Assembly: GCF_011057975.1 (NCBI RefSeq)
Contig: NZ_CP049109.1
Span: 1,085,001 to 1,149,000, forward strand
DNA from: Sphingosinithalassobacter tenebrarum
Lineage (GTDB): Bacteria > Pseudomonadota > Alphaproteobacteria > Sphingomonadales > Sphingomonadaceae
Length of the DNA stretch: 64,000 bases
Reading direction: 5' to 3'
Part shown: piece after piece, positions 11,722 to 19,044 of the stretch
Layout: the number at the start of each line of letters is the position of its first letter
How positions within the stretch are numbered: the stretch's first letter is position 1
Notes under the pieces: generated by a model
What the model saw: the letters and a program-made list of their open reading frames with translations, nothing else
Databases searched by the model: none
Told to the model about the DNA's origin: nothing
Position numbers and translations under genes: made by a program

Positions 11722-13527
11722 TTGGCGGCAGTACAACAGGAACTCACGGTTCGCGGCGAGCAGGTCGAGCGGGTTTTTATCAATTTCCGTGAAGACAAAT
11801 ACGTTGTTAACCGGCGGTATCAGCGCAAGCTGATCTGGACTATCGAGGAAAAGCAGAACTTCATCGACTCCATCATAAAGGGGTTTCCTGTCCCCATAAT
11901 CTTGCTCGCTGAACCTGTAGGACGACCGGACGGAACTCTCGAGATCATCGATGGGATGCAACGCATGAACGCCATTACGTCGTTCATTGGGAACGAGTTC
12001 CCAGTTGATGGCGGTTACTTCGATCTGAACACGTTTGCCACGACGAAGGACCTGCTTGATCGGGAAGTGATCGAGCAGAAAACGCCGATGCTTGACCGAG
12101 ATCGATGCCTCGCAATCGCATCCTACCCAGTTCCAATTTCAATCTACGAGGCGGCGCGCGGTGAGTCGGTCGAGGAAGTCTTTCGTCGCATCAACTCTGG
12201 CGGCCGTCAGCTTTCTCGACAGGAGCTCCGGGCGGCAGGCGCGACGGATGCATTCGCCGAGTGCGTAAGGCAAATCTCCGCGCGTGTGCGTGGCGATACT
12301 TCCAACTCCGACCTGCTGTTGTTGGGTGAAATGCGCAAGATCAGCATCACCAATAGGGAATTGGAGTACGGTATAAGCGCCGATAGCGTCTTTTGGGTCG
12401 CCCACGGCATCTTGACGAAGGACCAGCTCCGCCAAAGTCGCGATGAGGAAATGGTCGCGGATCTCGTCGCCTACATGGTCTCCGACGAACCTATAGCTTC
12501 GCGCACAGAGCTATTTGACGACTACTATGGCGCGACTTTCCCGATGACGCCAGCCAGCAAGGCACGATTCGACGCAGTCGATCAGGCAGTTAGGAAGAGA
12601 AGTCCAGAACTTGTCGACCTTGACTATCAGCGCGTCCAAGACAGTCTATCTCTGCTCTTCGGGCAAGCTAGGACAACCTTTTCTGGACTCATCTTTCCGA
12701 ACGGGAATGGCGGCAACCCAGTTCCTCGATACTTCCAAGCCGTTTTTCTCGCCTTCCATGACCTGATCGTCAAGAAGAGCAAGGTCGTGTCGGACAGCGC
12801 GGGCTTGATCTCGCGGTTGACAGATTGTGGGAAGAATATCGATATTCAAGACGGCGGAAGATGGGGTGCGGAGAACCGGAGTAGGACTATTGACTCCGTA
12901 GTCGGCTGGATCCAGGCATTTTTCGAAGAGGATAAAAACCCAGATCCTGCGAGGGTTCATTGGGTTACCAAGTTCCAGAACCTGCTTACCAACTCATTGA
13001 CCGAGCAAGCAGCCTACGATTTCAAGCAGGGCTTCTATACTCTTATCGAGCCCCCGTCCTTCGACGAGGGATCGTTCGACAAGATCATGGAAACCTGCGC
13101 AGCAATCGCCAACATTGGCAAGGGGCATAAGGGCTACGTGCTCGTCGGCGTTGCGGAGAATGCCTCAACTGCGGCAAGGGTTCAGGAAGTCTTCGGTAGC
13201 CAGCCACTATCTTACGGCGGGTTCCACGTGACGGGAGTGGATCACGAAGCACAGCACGCTGGAAAAAGTCTTGATCAAATGTTTCAAGAGATTACCGATC
13301 GTGTCGGTCGCTCCGGCCTCTCGGAACCCTTGAAGTCCTACGTTAACTCCCATCTCAAGTGCGTTCAGTACTACGATAAGACGATTTTCGTCTTTGAGAT
13401 TCTGGGTCAGGACGGCCCCTCTCACTGGGGTGATAGGTGGCCTGAGCGACAAGGCACACAGGTCAAGAGCGTAACCCCAGACCGCATGGGAGCGTTGTTC
13501 GCACGCTTCAACCAAGCGGGTAGTTAG
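11722..13527 (+). CDS. DUF262 (ParB-like/GmrSD N-domain) - Schlafen AlbA_2 fusion, candidate defence protein
   Basis: 601 residues. Residues about 20-240 form a DUF262 domain with RRYQRKLIWT (31-40), the DGMQR motif (77-81; ParB/Srx-like nucleotide-binding fold) and FRRINSGGRQLSRQELR (154-170). A helical middle runs to about 420. Residues 425-600 look like an AlbA_2/Schlafen-type domain: EQAAYDFKQGF (428-438) and AIANIGKGHKGYVLVGV (461-477). The start is TTG because an in-frame TGA lies 3 bases upstream and no ATG occurs before codon 79. An ATG at 11690 opens a different frame whose first 13 codons also look protein-like, so a frameshift near 11730 is possible. 31 of 60 bases are G/C at 12001-12060, against 41 of 60 in an acnA stretch (10441-10500), suggesting horizontal gain. 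DUF262 proteins include the modification-dependent nuclease GmrSD, and Schlafen-type domains include tRNA-acting nucleases. A phage-defence role is inference. Confidence 0.75.
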   Translation: MAAVQQELTVRGEQVERVFINFREDKYVVNRRYQRKLIWTIEEKQNFIDSIIKGFPVPIILLAEPVGRPDGTLEIIDGMQRMNAITSFIGNEFPVDGGYFDLNTFATTKDLLDREVIEQKTPMLDRDRCLAIASYPVPISIYEAARGESVEEVFRRINSGGRQLSRQELRAAGATDAFAECVRQISARVRGDTSNSDLLLLGEMRKISITNRELEYGISADSVFWVAHGILTKDQLRQSRDEEMVADLVAYMVSDEPIASRTELFDDYYGATFPMTPASKARFDAVDQAVRKRSPELVDLDYQRVQDSLSLLFGQARTTFSGLIFPNGNGGNPVPRYFQAVFLAFHDLIVKKSKVVSDSAGLISRLTDCGKNIDIQDGGRWGAENRSRTIDSVVGWIQAFFEEDKNPDPARVHWVTKFQNLLTNSLTEQAAYDFKQGFYTLIEPPSFDEGSFDKIMETCAAIANIGKGHKGYVLVGVAENASTAARVQEVFGSQPLSYGGFHVTGVDHEAQHAGKSLDQMFQEITDRVGRSGLSEPLKSYVNSHLKCVQYYDKTIFVFEILGQDGPSHWGDRWPERQGTQVKSVTPDRMGALFARFNQAGS

Positions 13528-13680
13528 GCGAACGGCAGCTTTTCGGATATGTCGCGCCGAAGCTGACGGTCTGGAGACGGTCCAACAACCGCCGCTATCG
13601 ACAGATGTTCCCATAATGTTCTTCCAATGTAGGATTTCATCCGATACGCCATTCGCTCCCTGAATAAAGGAGCGAGTCGG
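13528..13680. other. Right flank of the low-G+C DUF262 gene
   Basis: 153 bases carrying the leader of the HTH gene (GGAG at about 13669). A minus-strand frame here (KSYIGRTLWEHLSIAA) resembles protein but has no credible start or family. G+C rises to the genomic norm inside this stretch. No direct repeat with the left flank was noticed. Confidence 0.4.
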
Positions 13681-14562
13681 ATGACGGCGGAGCGGGGCTG
13701 GTCGGCGGAGACGGAGGCGGCGTTTCTGGCGGCGCTGGCGGAGCTGGGGACGGTGAAGGGCGCCTGTGCGGCGATCGGCAAATGGCCGACCAATGCCTAT
13801 CAATATCGCAAGACCGCGCCGGACTTCGCGGCGCGCTGGGACGCGGTCGTCGCGCGGCTGACCGCTGAGCGGGTACGCGCGCGGATCGGCGAGGTGCGCG
13901 ACGGGGCGGGGATGATCCCGCGCTATCGCGTCCGCCGCGACGGCTGGACCGAGGCGCGGCAAAAGGCGTTTCTGCGTGCGCTTTCCGAAACCGGCTGCGT
14001 GCGCGACGCGTGCAAGCGGGTGCGGATTTCCAATGTCTCCGCCTATCGCATCCGCAAGCGTTCGGCGGCGTTCGCGCGCGCCTGGGACCGCGCGCTCGCC
14101 AAGGCGGCGCCGACGATCGAGCAGGCGGCCTATGATCGTGCGGTGGCGGGCTGGGAAGAGCCCATCGTGCACGGCGGGAAAGTCGTCGCGACGCGGCGGC
14201 GCTATTCGGATTCGCTGCTGCGCTTGCTGTTGACGCGCGGGGTGGCGGGGGCCGGGGCGGGCTCCGGTGCGGGCGGCGCGGAAGGCGAACCGGCCGATGC
14301 GGTGCGGCTGCCCGAGCTTTCGATCGGCGAATTCGGGCGACTGCGCATGGCGGACGGGACGCCGGTGGAAGCGCGCTCGCCGGTGGGGCAGGCGTTTCTG
14401 GCTTCGGTGGCGGAGCGGCAGGGCGTGCAGGATCGCTGCGACGGATCGGGCTATTGGGAAGTCAGCTGGGACGGCACGGTCGCCTATGCCAGCCAGATCG
14501 AGGCCAAGGCCGAAGTGCTGCGGCGGATCGAATTGCTGCGCGACCGCCCGGACGACATGTGA
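13681..14562 (+). CDS. Helix-turn-helix protein with duplicated N-terminal repeat
   Basis: 293 residues, cytoplasmic. Two copies of the same unit are visible: GWSAETEAAFLAALAELGTV at residues 6-25 and GWTEARQKAFLRALSETGCV at 88-107. Each is followed by a turn and an (N)AYQYRK/(S)AYRIRK recognition-helix-like element and an aromatic-rich F-ARAWD segment. The middle has AYDRAVAGWEEPI and RRRYSDSLLRLLL, the tail a Gly/Ala-rich linker and a C-terminal helix. This layout is common in sphingomonads, usually left hypothetical, and resembles the DNA-binding part of small terminase subunits; role not established. GGAG lies 8 bases before the ATG. G+C returns to the genome norm here. Confidence 0.72.
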   Translation: MTAERGWSAETEAAFLAALAELGTVKGACAAIGKWPTNAYQYRKTAPDFAARWDAVVARLTAERVRARIGEVRDGAGMIPRYRVRRDGWTEARQKAFLRALSETGCVRDACKRVRISNVSAYRIRKRSAAFARAWDRALAKAAPTIEQAAYDRAVAGWEEPIVHGGKVVATRRRYSDSLLRLLLTRGVAGAGAGSGAGGAEGEPADAVRLPELSIGEFGRLRMADGTPVEARSPVGQAFLASVAERQGVQDRCDGSGYWEVSWDGTVAYASQIEAKAEVLRRIELLRDRPDDM

Positions 14563-14641
14563 TTGACGCACGCGCGACTGCGTGGAACCCTTGGCGTGGT
14601 CCGATCATTCCTGCAGGGTTCAGTCAAAGGAGAAATGGGGC

Positions 14642-15259
14642 ATGTCCGTACTGCGTTACAGCCTGGTGATCGGTTCGATGGTGGCACTTGCGACCTCGGC
14701 CGGCTGCTCGAGCGAGACGACCACCTATGTCGACAATTCCACCGATATCCTGGCCAATGACGTCATGCCCGAACCCGAAACGGGCAATATGATGATGGGC
14801 AATGCGATGGTGCCGGGCGGTGAGCGCGCCGAAGCGGTGTTGAAGACCGCCGACGACACCGAAGTCGGCACGGCGGTGATCCAGCAGATGGGCGACGGGC
14901 TGCAGGCGACGGTGCAGGTGAGCGGCGTTCCGGCCGGCAAGCATGGCGCGCATGTCCATATGACCGGCACTTGTGAAGCCCCCGATTTCAAGAGCGCGGG
15001 CGGCCACTGGAATCCCGAAGGCACGCAGCACGGCCTCGAAAATCCGCAGGGCGCGCATGCCGGCGACATGCCCAATCTGGTCGTCGGCGCCGATGGCAGC
15101 GGATCGCTGACCTTCATGCTGCCGGGCGGGACGTTCGAATCGCTGATGGAGGACGACGGTGCGGCCTTTGTCGTCCATGCGGGCGAGGACGATCTGTCGA
15201 CCGATCCGGCCGGGGATGCGGGTGCGCGCTTTGCCTGCGGCGTATTCGAAGCGGAATGA
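14642..15259 (+). CDS. sodC: Cu,Zn superoxide dismutase lipoprotein
   Basis: 205-residue exported Cu,Zn-SOD. A lipoprotein signal ends in TSAGC with the acylated Cys at 22. A linker rich in Met follows (NMMMGNAM). Metal ligands are visible as His104 and His106 (HGAHVH), His122 (GGHWNP), His130, His139, Asp142 and His179. Cys111 and Cys199 can form the family disulfide, and the C terminus has the active-site Arg (DAGARFACGV). AAAGGAG precedes the ATG at 14642. It detoxifies superoxide in the periplasm, anchored to a membrane. The Met-rich linker may help copper acquisition, which is inference. Confidence 0.92.
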   Translation: MSVLRYSLVIGSMVALATSAGCSSETTTYVDNSTDILANDVMPEPETGNMMMGNAMVPGGERAEAVLKTADDTEVGTAVIQQMGDGLQATVQVSGVPAGKHGAHVHMTGTCEAPDFKSAGGHWNPEGTQHGLENPQGAHAGDMPNLVVGADGSGSLTFMLPGGTFESLMEDDGAAFVVHAGEDDLSTDPAGDAGARFACGVFEAE

Positions 15260-15343
15260 GCCCCGCGCCGGGGCTTTGATCCGGCGCAATTGCAGCGGCG
15301 ACGCTTACGGCTATCGGGTGTCTTTCCCGGAGGGAGGTGCCTG

Positions 15344-15811
15344 ATGCCGACGTCGCTGCTGTTCGTGTGCCTGGGCAATATCTGTCGCTCGCCGCTCGCC
15401 GAAGCGGCATTTCGCGAAGCTGCCGAACGGGCCGGGCTCGAGGTTGAAGTGGATTCGGCCGGGACCGGCGAATGGCATGTCGGCCACGCCCCCGATCCGC
15501 GGGCGCAGCAAGTGGCCGCGCGGCACGGGCTCGACATTTCGCACTATCGCGCGCGGCGCGTGTCGCCCGCCGATTTCCGCCAGTTCGACCATATCCTAGC
15601 GCTCGACCCCGAAAATCTGCGCGACCTGATCGCGATCGCGCCGAACGACACCAGCGCGGCGATCGGCCTGCTGATGGATCATGTCCCCGGTCGTGCGGGC
15701 CAGGGCGTGCGCGATCCTTATTATGGCGGCGAGGCCGATTTCGACACGGTGTGGGAGGATGTGCGCGCAGCGGCGTATGCTCTGGCGGCGAAGCTGGCCG
15801 AGGATCGCTAG
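15344..15811 (+). CDS. Low-molecular-weight protein-tyrosine phosphatase
   Basis: 155-residue cytoplasmic phosphatase. The P-loop CLGNICRS gives Cys9-X5-Arg15, and the general-acid loop DPYYGG has Asp124. The ATG at 15344 is set by GGAGG just upstream and by the family start (PTSLLFVCLGN); an upstream ATG at 15290 in frame is discarded. The gene follows sodC at 84 bases on the same strand. Such enzymes dephosphorylate Tyr-phosphorylated proteins; with no exopolysaccharide kinase nearby the target is unknown. Confidence 0.92.
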   Translation: MPTSLLFVCLGNICRSPLAEAAFREAAERAGLEVEVDSAGTGEWHVGHAPDPRAQQVAARHGLDISHYRARRVSPADFRQFDHILALDPENLRDLIAIAPNDTSAAIGLLMDHVPGRAGQGVRDPYYGGEADFDTVWEDVRAAAYALAAKLAEDR

Positions 15812-15855
15812 CGCACGCGGAAACGGCCGGATTCCTGTCCCGCCTCTTCGGCTGC

Positions 15856-16398
15856 CTACCCCCGCCCCTCCAGCGGATAGCGCTCCACCGCCTCATAGGT
15901 CGCGCCTTCGCCGCCGAGGCGGCTTTCGAACAGCAGGAATTCGGTCAGCAGGAAGCGTGGCGTTGCCAGCCCTGCATGGTCGGCGAGCCAGCGGTCGGGG
16001 GAACCGGCGGTGCGGCTCATGCGCGCCAGGGTGATATGCGGGAAATAAGCGCGGTGCTCGGGGGAGAGGCCGGTGCGCACCAGCGCCTGATCGGCTTTCT
16101 GGTGCAATTGCGTGATCGCCTCGCGCGGGCGGATGCCGGCCCAGACGGCGTTGGGGCGCCCCTTGCTTTCGAAACAGCCGACGCCGTCGATCGCGACTTC
16201 GAATGCCGGTCCGCGGATCGCCGCGAGGGCGATCGCGGCATCGTTGGCGCGATGCATGTCAACGTCGCCGATGAAGCGCAGCGTGATGTGGAGCTGGTCG
16301 TCGCGCTGCCAGCGCGCGCCGGGAATGCCGCCATGCGCGGCCAGCAGCGCCTCCCGAATCGCGGGCGGCGGACGAAACCCGACGAATAACCGATGCAT
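15856..16398 (-). CDS. thpR: RNA 2',3'-cyclic phosphodiesterase (2H family)
   Basis: 180-residue 2H-phosphoesterase, cytoplasmic. The two catalytic HxTx motifs are HITL at residue 37 and HITL at residue 121, the family's usual spacing. It opens RNA 2',3'-cyclic phosphates; homologues were first described as 2'-5' RNA ligases. The ATG at 16398 is preceded by a purine-rich stretch (AAGGGCGGG). The same frame stays open nearly 900 bases upstream, antisense to the BI-1 gene, which I treat as a high-G+C artefact. Confidence 0.9.
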   Translation of the reverse strand: MHRLFVGFRPPPAIREALLAAHGGIPGARWQRDDQLHITLRFIGDVDMHRANDAAIALAAIRGPAFEVAIDGVGCFESKGRPNAVWAGIRPREAITQLHQKADQALVRTGLSPEHRAYFPHITLARMSRTAGSPDRWLADHAGLATPRFLLTEFLLFESRLGGEGATYEAVERYPLEGRG

Positions 16399-16515
16399 GA
16401 TGAACCCGCCCTTAAAGGCTTCGGCCCGATGAAGGAACCGGTTTCGCTTGAAATTCGGGGCGGGAAGCCTGATATTTGCACCATCCGGCAGCCACGCCGG
16501 GCAAAGGAGTTCTAG

Positions 16516-17271
16516 ATGGCGAATTGGTCTGATCCCCGGTCGACGGGCGCCCCCTATGCCGCGGGGACCGCGACCGAGGCCGGAGCGGTCGATGCGGGGC
16601 TGCGGTCCTACATGCTCACGGTCTATAATTTCATGATGTCGGGCGTGCTGCTCACGGGCATCGTCGCGATGTTCTTCGCGTCGAGCGGCGCGATTTCGAT
16701 GCTGTACAACACGCAGACGGGCGGCGCGAGCGGCCTGGGCTGGATCGTGATGCTGTCGCCGCTGGCGATCGTGTTCGCGATGAGCTTCGGCATGAACAAG
16801 ATGTCCAAGGGCACGCTTCAGGCGCTGTTCTGGGGCTTTGCGGTGCTGATGGGGGCCTCGCTCTCGTCGATCTTCCTCGTTTATACCTCGGCGTCGATCG
16901 CGTCGGTATTCTTCGCGACGGCGGCGGGCTTTGCGGGTCTCAGCCTCTATGGCTACACCACCAAGCGCGACCTCGGCCCGATCGGGACGTTCCTGATCAT
17001 GGGGCTGTTCGGGCTGATCGTGGCGATGCTGCTCAATGCCTTCATCTTCCAGTCGCAGGAAGGCAGCATGATCATCAGCGCGCTGGGCGTGCTGATCTTC
17101 GCCGGCCTGACTGCCTATGACACGCAGAAGATCAAGAGCATGTACTTCCAGGTCTCGCACAATGGCGAACTGCAGAGCAAAGTGGAGATCATGGGTGCGC
17201 TGACGCTCTATCTCGACTTCATCAACATGTTCCTGTTCCTGCTGCGCCTGTTCGGCAGCCAGCGGAGCTGA
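16516..17271 (+). CDS. Bax inhibitor-1/YccA family membrane protein
   Basis: 251 residues. A Gly/Ala-rich cytoplasmic N terminus of about 28 residues is followed by seven hydrophobic segments typical of the BI-1 family. Family blocks LRSYMLTVYNFMMSGV, GYTTKRDLGPIGTFL and the C-terminal YDTQKIKSMY with a final LYLDFINMFLFLLRLF are visible. AAAGGAG lies 9 bases before the ATG. Inner-membrane protein; homologues behave as calcium leak channels or partners of FtsH. A strong intrinsic terminator follows. Confidence 0.92.
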   Translation: MANWSDPRSTGAPYAAGTATEAGAVDAGLRSYMLTVYNFMMSGVLLTGIVAMFFASSGAISMLYNTQTGGASGLGWIVMLSPLAIVFAMSFGMNKMSKGTLQALFWGFAVLMGASLSSIFLVYTSASIASVFFATAAGFAGLSLYGYTTKRDLGPIGTFLIMGLFGLIVAMLLNAFIFQSQEGSMIISALGVLIFAGLTAYDTQKIKSMYFQVSHNGELQSKVEIMGALTLYLDFINMFLFLLRLFGSQRS

Positions 17272-17297
17272 TCCCCGGATCACGGAATGCGAAAACA

Positions 17298-17327
17298 GGC
17301 CCGGCGGGGAAACTCGCCGGGCCTTTT
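17298..17327 (+). terminator. Intrinsic terminator of the BI-1 gene
   Basis: Perfect 9-base stem GGCCCGGCG / CGCCGGGCC with an 8-base loop followed by TTTT, 26 bases after the stop. Confidence 0.9.
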
Positions 17328-17394
17328 CGTTTGTTGGTGTGGCGACGAAGTTTCAGCACCTGTGCGTTGGTCCTATTGGACGACACCTTCGCGT

Positions 17395-17527
17395 TCCTCC
17401 CCTGGAAGGGGAGGGGGACCGCCAGCGAAGCTGGTGGTGGAGGGGTAGCTCGCCTCAGGCGCAGCGTCAGCGGCCAATACCCCTCCACCGCCTGCGGCGG
17501 TCCCCCTCCCCCTCCGGGGGAGGGACA
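17395..17527. repeat. Intergenic palindromic repeat, CTCCCC type
   Basis: Two imperfect inverted arms of about 50 bases. The left arm contains AGGGGGACCGCC and GGTGGAGGGGTA; the right arm contains TACCCCTCCACC and GGCGGTCCCCCT. Each arm ends in its own small hairpin of CCCCTGGAAGGGG or CCCCTCCGGGGG type. It occupies most of the 331-base gap 17272-17602, with the terminator and the ribosome binding site of the next gene. It resembles REP/BIME elements widespread in sphingomonads. Confidence 0.8.
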
Positions 17528-17602
17528 GTTTTGTGGCCGAAATCCGGCCGGGAACGCACAAGCGGGCTCGCTCGTTTTTCTGCTGAAAGCAGGAGATAAC
17601 CG

Positions 17603-17902
17603 ATGACCGATCGCAACCCGACCGCAGAAGCCGTGACCGAAGACATGTCGGTCGCACCGCCCGACCCGGAGAAGGACACCGCATCCGATCCCAAGGGGGC
17701 GTCCAAGGACGACGCAGGCACCGACGAGAGCATTTCCGAACGGCTCGACCGCAATCCCGAAAGCCGCCAGGCGCGGCTCGATCGCGGGCTGGACGAATCG
17801 ATGGACGCATCCGACCCGCCCGCGACGACCCAGCCGGTGCACAGCACGCAGCCGCCCAAATCCTCGGGCTATGACCCGGAAGCGGAAAAGGCCAAGAAGT
17901 GA
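17603..17902 (+). CDS. Small acidic, disordered hypothetical protein
   Basis: 99 residues, rich in Asp, Glu, Pro and Ser, with no hydrophobic segment or recognisable fold. A central RLDRNPESRQARLDRGLDES unit is followed by MDASDPPATTQPVH, a motif I associate with short sphingomonad hypotheticals. AGGAG lies 7 bases before the ATG, supporting translation. A strong hairpin follows the stop. Function unknown. Confidence 0.7.
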   Translation: MTDRNPTAEAVTEDMSVAPPDPEKDTASDPKGASKDDAGTDESISERLDRNPESRQARLDRGLDESMDASDPPATTQPVHSTQPPKSSGYDPEAEKAKK

Positions 17903-17910
17903 GCCGTCAC

Positions 17911-17935
17911 CGCCGCTCCCGAACCGGGAGCGGCG
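17911..17935 (+). terminator. Perfect 11-bp hairpin after the acidic ORF
   Basis: Arms CGCCGCTCCCG and CGGGAGCGGCG with a 3-base loop, 8 bases past the stop. No U-tract follows, so it may attenuate or protect the transcript rather than terminate fully. Confidence 0.55.
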
Positions 17936-17946
17936 CATAAGGGGGA

Positions 17947-18921
17947 GTGCGGCAACTGGGCGTACAGAAACAGAGCGCGGCCGAGGGCGGTCAGAAGCCC
18001 GCAGGCTGGCGCAAGCACATCGTCATCTATGCGGCGCTCGTCGCGAATCTCGGCATCGCCGTCGCCAAATTCGTGGCGGCGGCGATTTCCGGTTCGTCCT
18101 CGATGCTGACCGAGGGCGTGCATTCGCTGGTCGATACCGGCAATCAGGGGCTGCTGCTCTACGGCGAACATCGCGCCGAGAAGCCGGCCGACAAGATCCA
18201 CCCCTTCGGCTACGGCCGCGAGCTCTATTTCTGGAGCTTCGTCGTCGCGATCCTGATCTTCGGCGCGGGCGCGGGGGTGTCGCTCTACGAAGGCTATGTT
18301 CATTTCGTCGATCCGCATCCGATCGAGGATCCTACGATCAGCTATATCGTGCTCGCCGTCGCCTTCGCGCTCGAAGGGACGAGCTGGTTCATCGCGCTGC
18401 GCGAATTTCGCGAGGCGAAGGGCGAGGCGGGCTGGTGGCGGGGACTGCGCGATTCCAAGGACCCTTCGACTTTCGTCGTGCTGTTCGAGGATTCGGCGGC
18501 GCTCGCCGGGCTGATCGTCGCGGCGGTCGGTGTCTGGGCAAGTGTGACGTTTGATATTCCCGAAATCGACGGCGCGGCATCGATGCTGATCGGGCTGATC
18601 CTCGCGACAGTCGCTACCCTGCTCGCGCGCGAGGCCAAGGGGCTGCTGATCGGCGAGCCGGCCGATCCGGTGCTGGTGCAGCGCATCCGCGACATGGTGG
18701 CGCACGAACCGGCGGTGATGCACGTCAATCACGTCCGCACTATCCATACCTCGCCCGATGCGATCTTCGTCGCGATCAGCGCCGATTTCGAGGATGGCGT
18801 TTCGCTTGGCGACGGCGAAGCGATCATCGAACGGCTGGAGGCGGAGCTGCGCGCCGCGATCCCGGCGCTGTCGTCGATTTACGTTCGGCCGGAGAAGCGG
18901 GAGGATGCCTGGGTGGATTGA
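17947..18921 (+). CDS. Cation diffusion facilitator family transporter
   Basis: 324-residue inner-membrane divalent-cation/proton antiporter. The transmembrane core carries the family metal site in SSSMLTEGVHSLVDT (His-x3-Asp) and a second Asp in the LFEDSAALAGLIVA helix. A cytoplasmic C-terminal domain runs from about residue 235 (VQRIRDMVAHEPAV to SSIYVRPE). The GTG at 17947 is the earliest usable start, but the GGGGGA before it is too close for a normal ribosome binding site, so the exact N terminus is unsure. Zn, Fe or Mn export is possible; the metal cannot be told from sequence. Confidence 0.88.
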   Translation: MRQLGVQKQSAAEGGQKPAGWRKHIVIYAALVANLGIAVAKFVAAAISGSSSMLTEGVHSLVDTGNQGLLLYGEHRAEKPADKIHPFGYGRELYFWSFVVAILIFGAGAGVSLYEGYVHFVDPHPIEDPTISYIVLAVAFALEGTSWFIALREFREAKGEAGWWRGLRDSKDPSTFVVLFEDSAALAGLIVAAVGVWASVTFDIPEIDGAASMLIGLILATVATLLAREAKGLLIGEPADPVLVQRIRDMVAHEPAVMHVNHVRTIHTSPDAIFVAISADFEDGVSLGDGEAIIERLEAELRAAIPALSSIYVRPEKREDAWVD

Positions 18922-18931
18922 GGTGGGCCCG

Positions 18932-19014
18932 CCCTCACCCTTCGCCGCCTTCGGCGTCTTTTCCCTCTCCCGATGGGAGAGGGAAGGAGGCGCGTAGCGC
19001 CGGGAGGGTGAAGG
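18932..19014. repeat. Intergenic palindromic repeat, CCCTCACCC type
   Basis: About 83 bases with complementary ends CCCTCACCCTTCGCC and AGGGTGAAGG and a central hairpin CCCTCTCCCGATGGGAGAGGG. Different in sequence from the repeats at 17.4, 37.4 and 58.5 kb. It lies between the converging CDF and M20 genes and may serve as a bidirectional stop. Confidence 0.8.
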
Positions 19015-19044
19015 CGGTTTTCCTTCAGACTTCCTGCTAGCGCC

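Noticed and set aside
13681-14562. Prophage start (terminase small subunit)
   Set aside because: No large terminase, portal or capsid gene follows; SodC and core genes come next.
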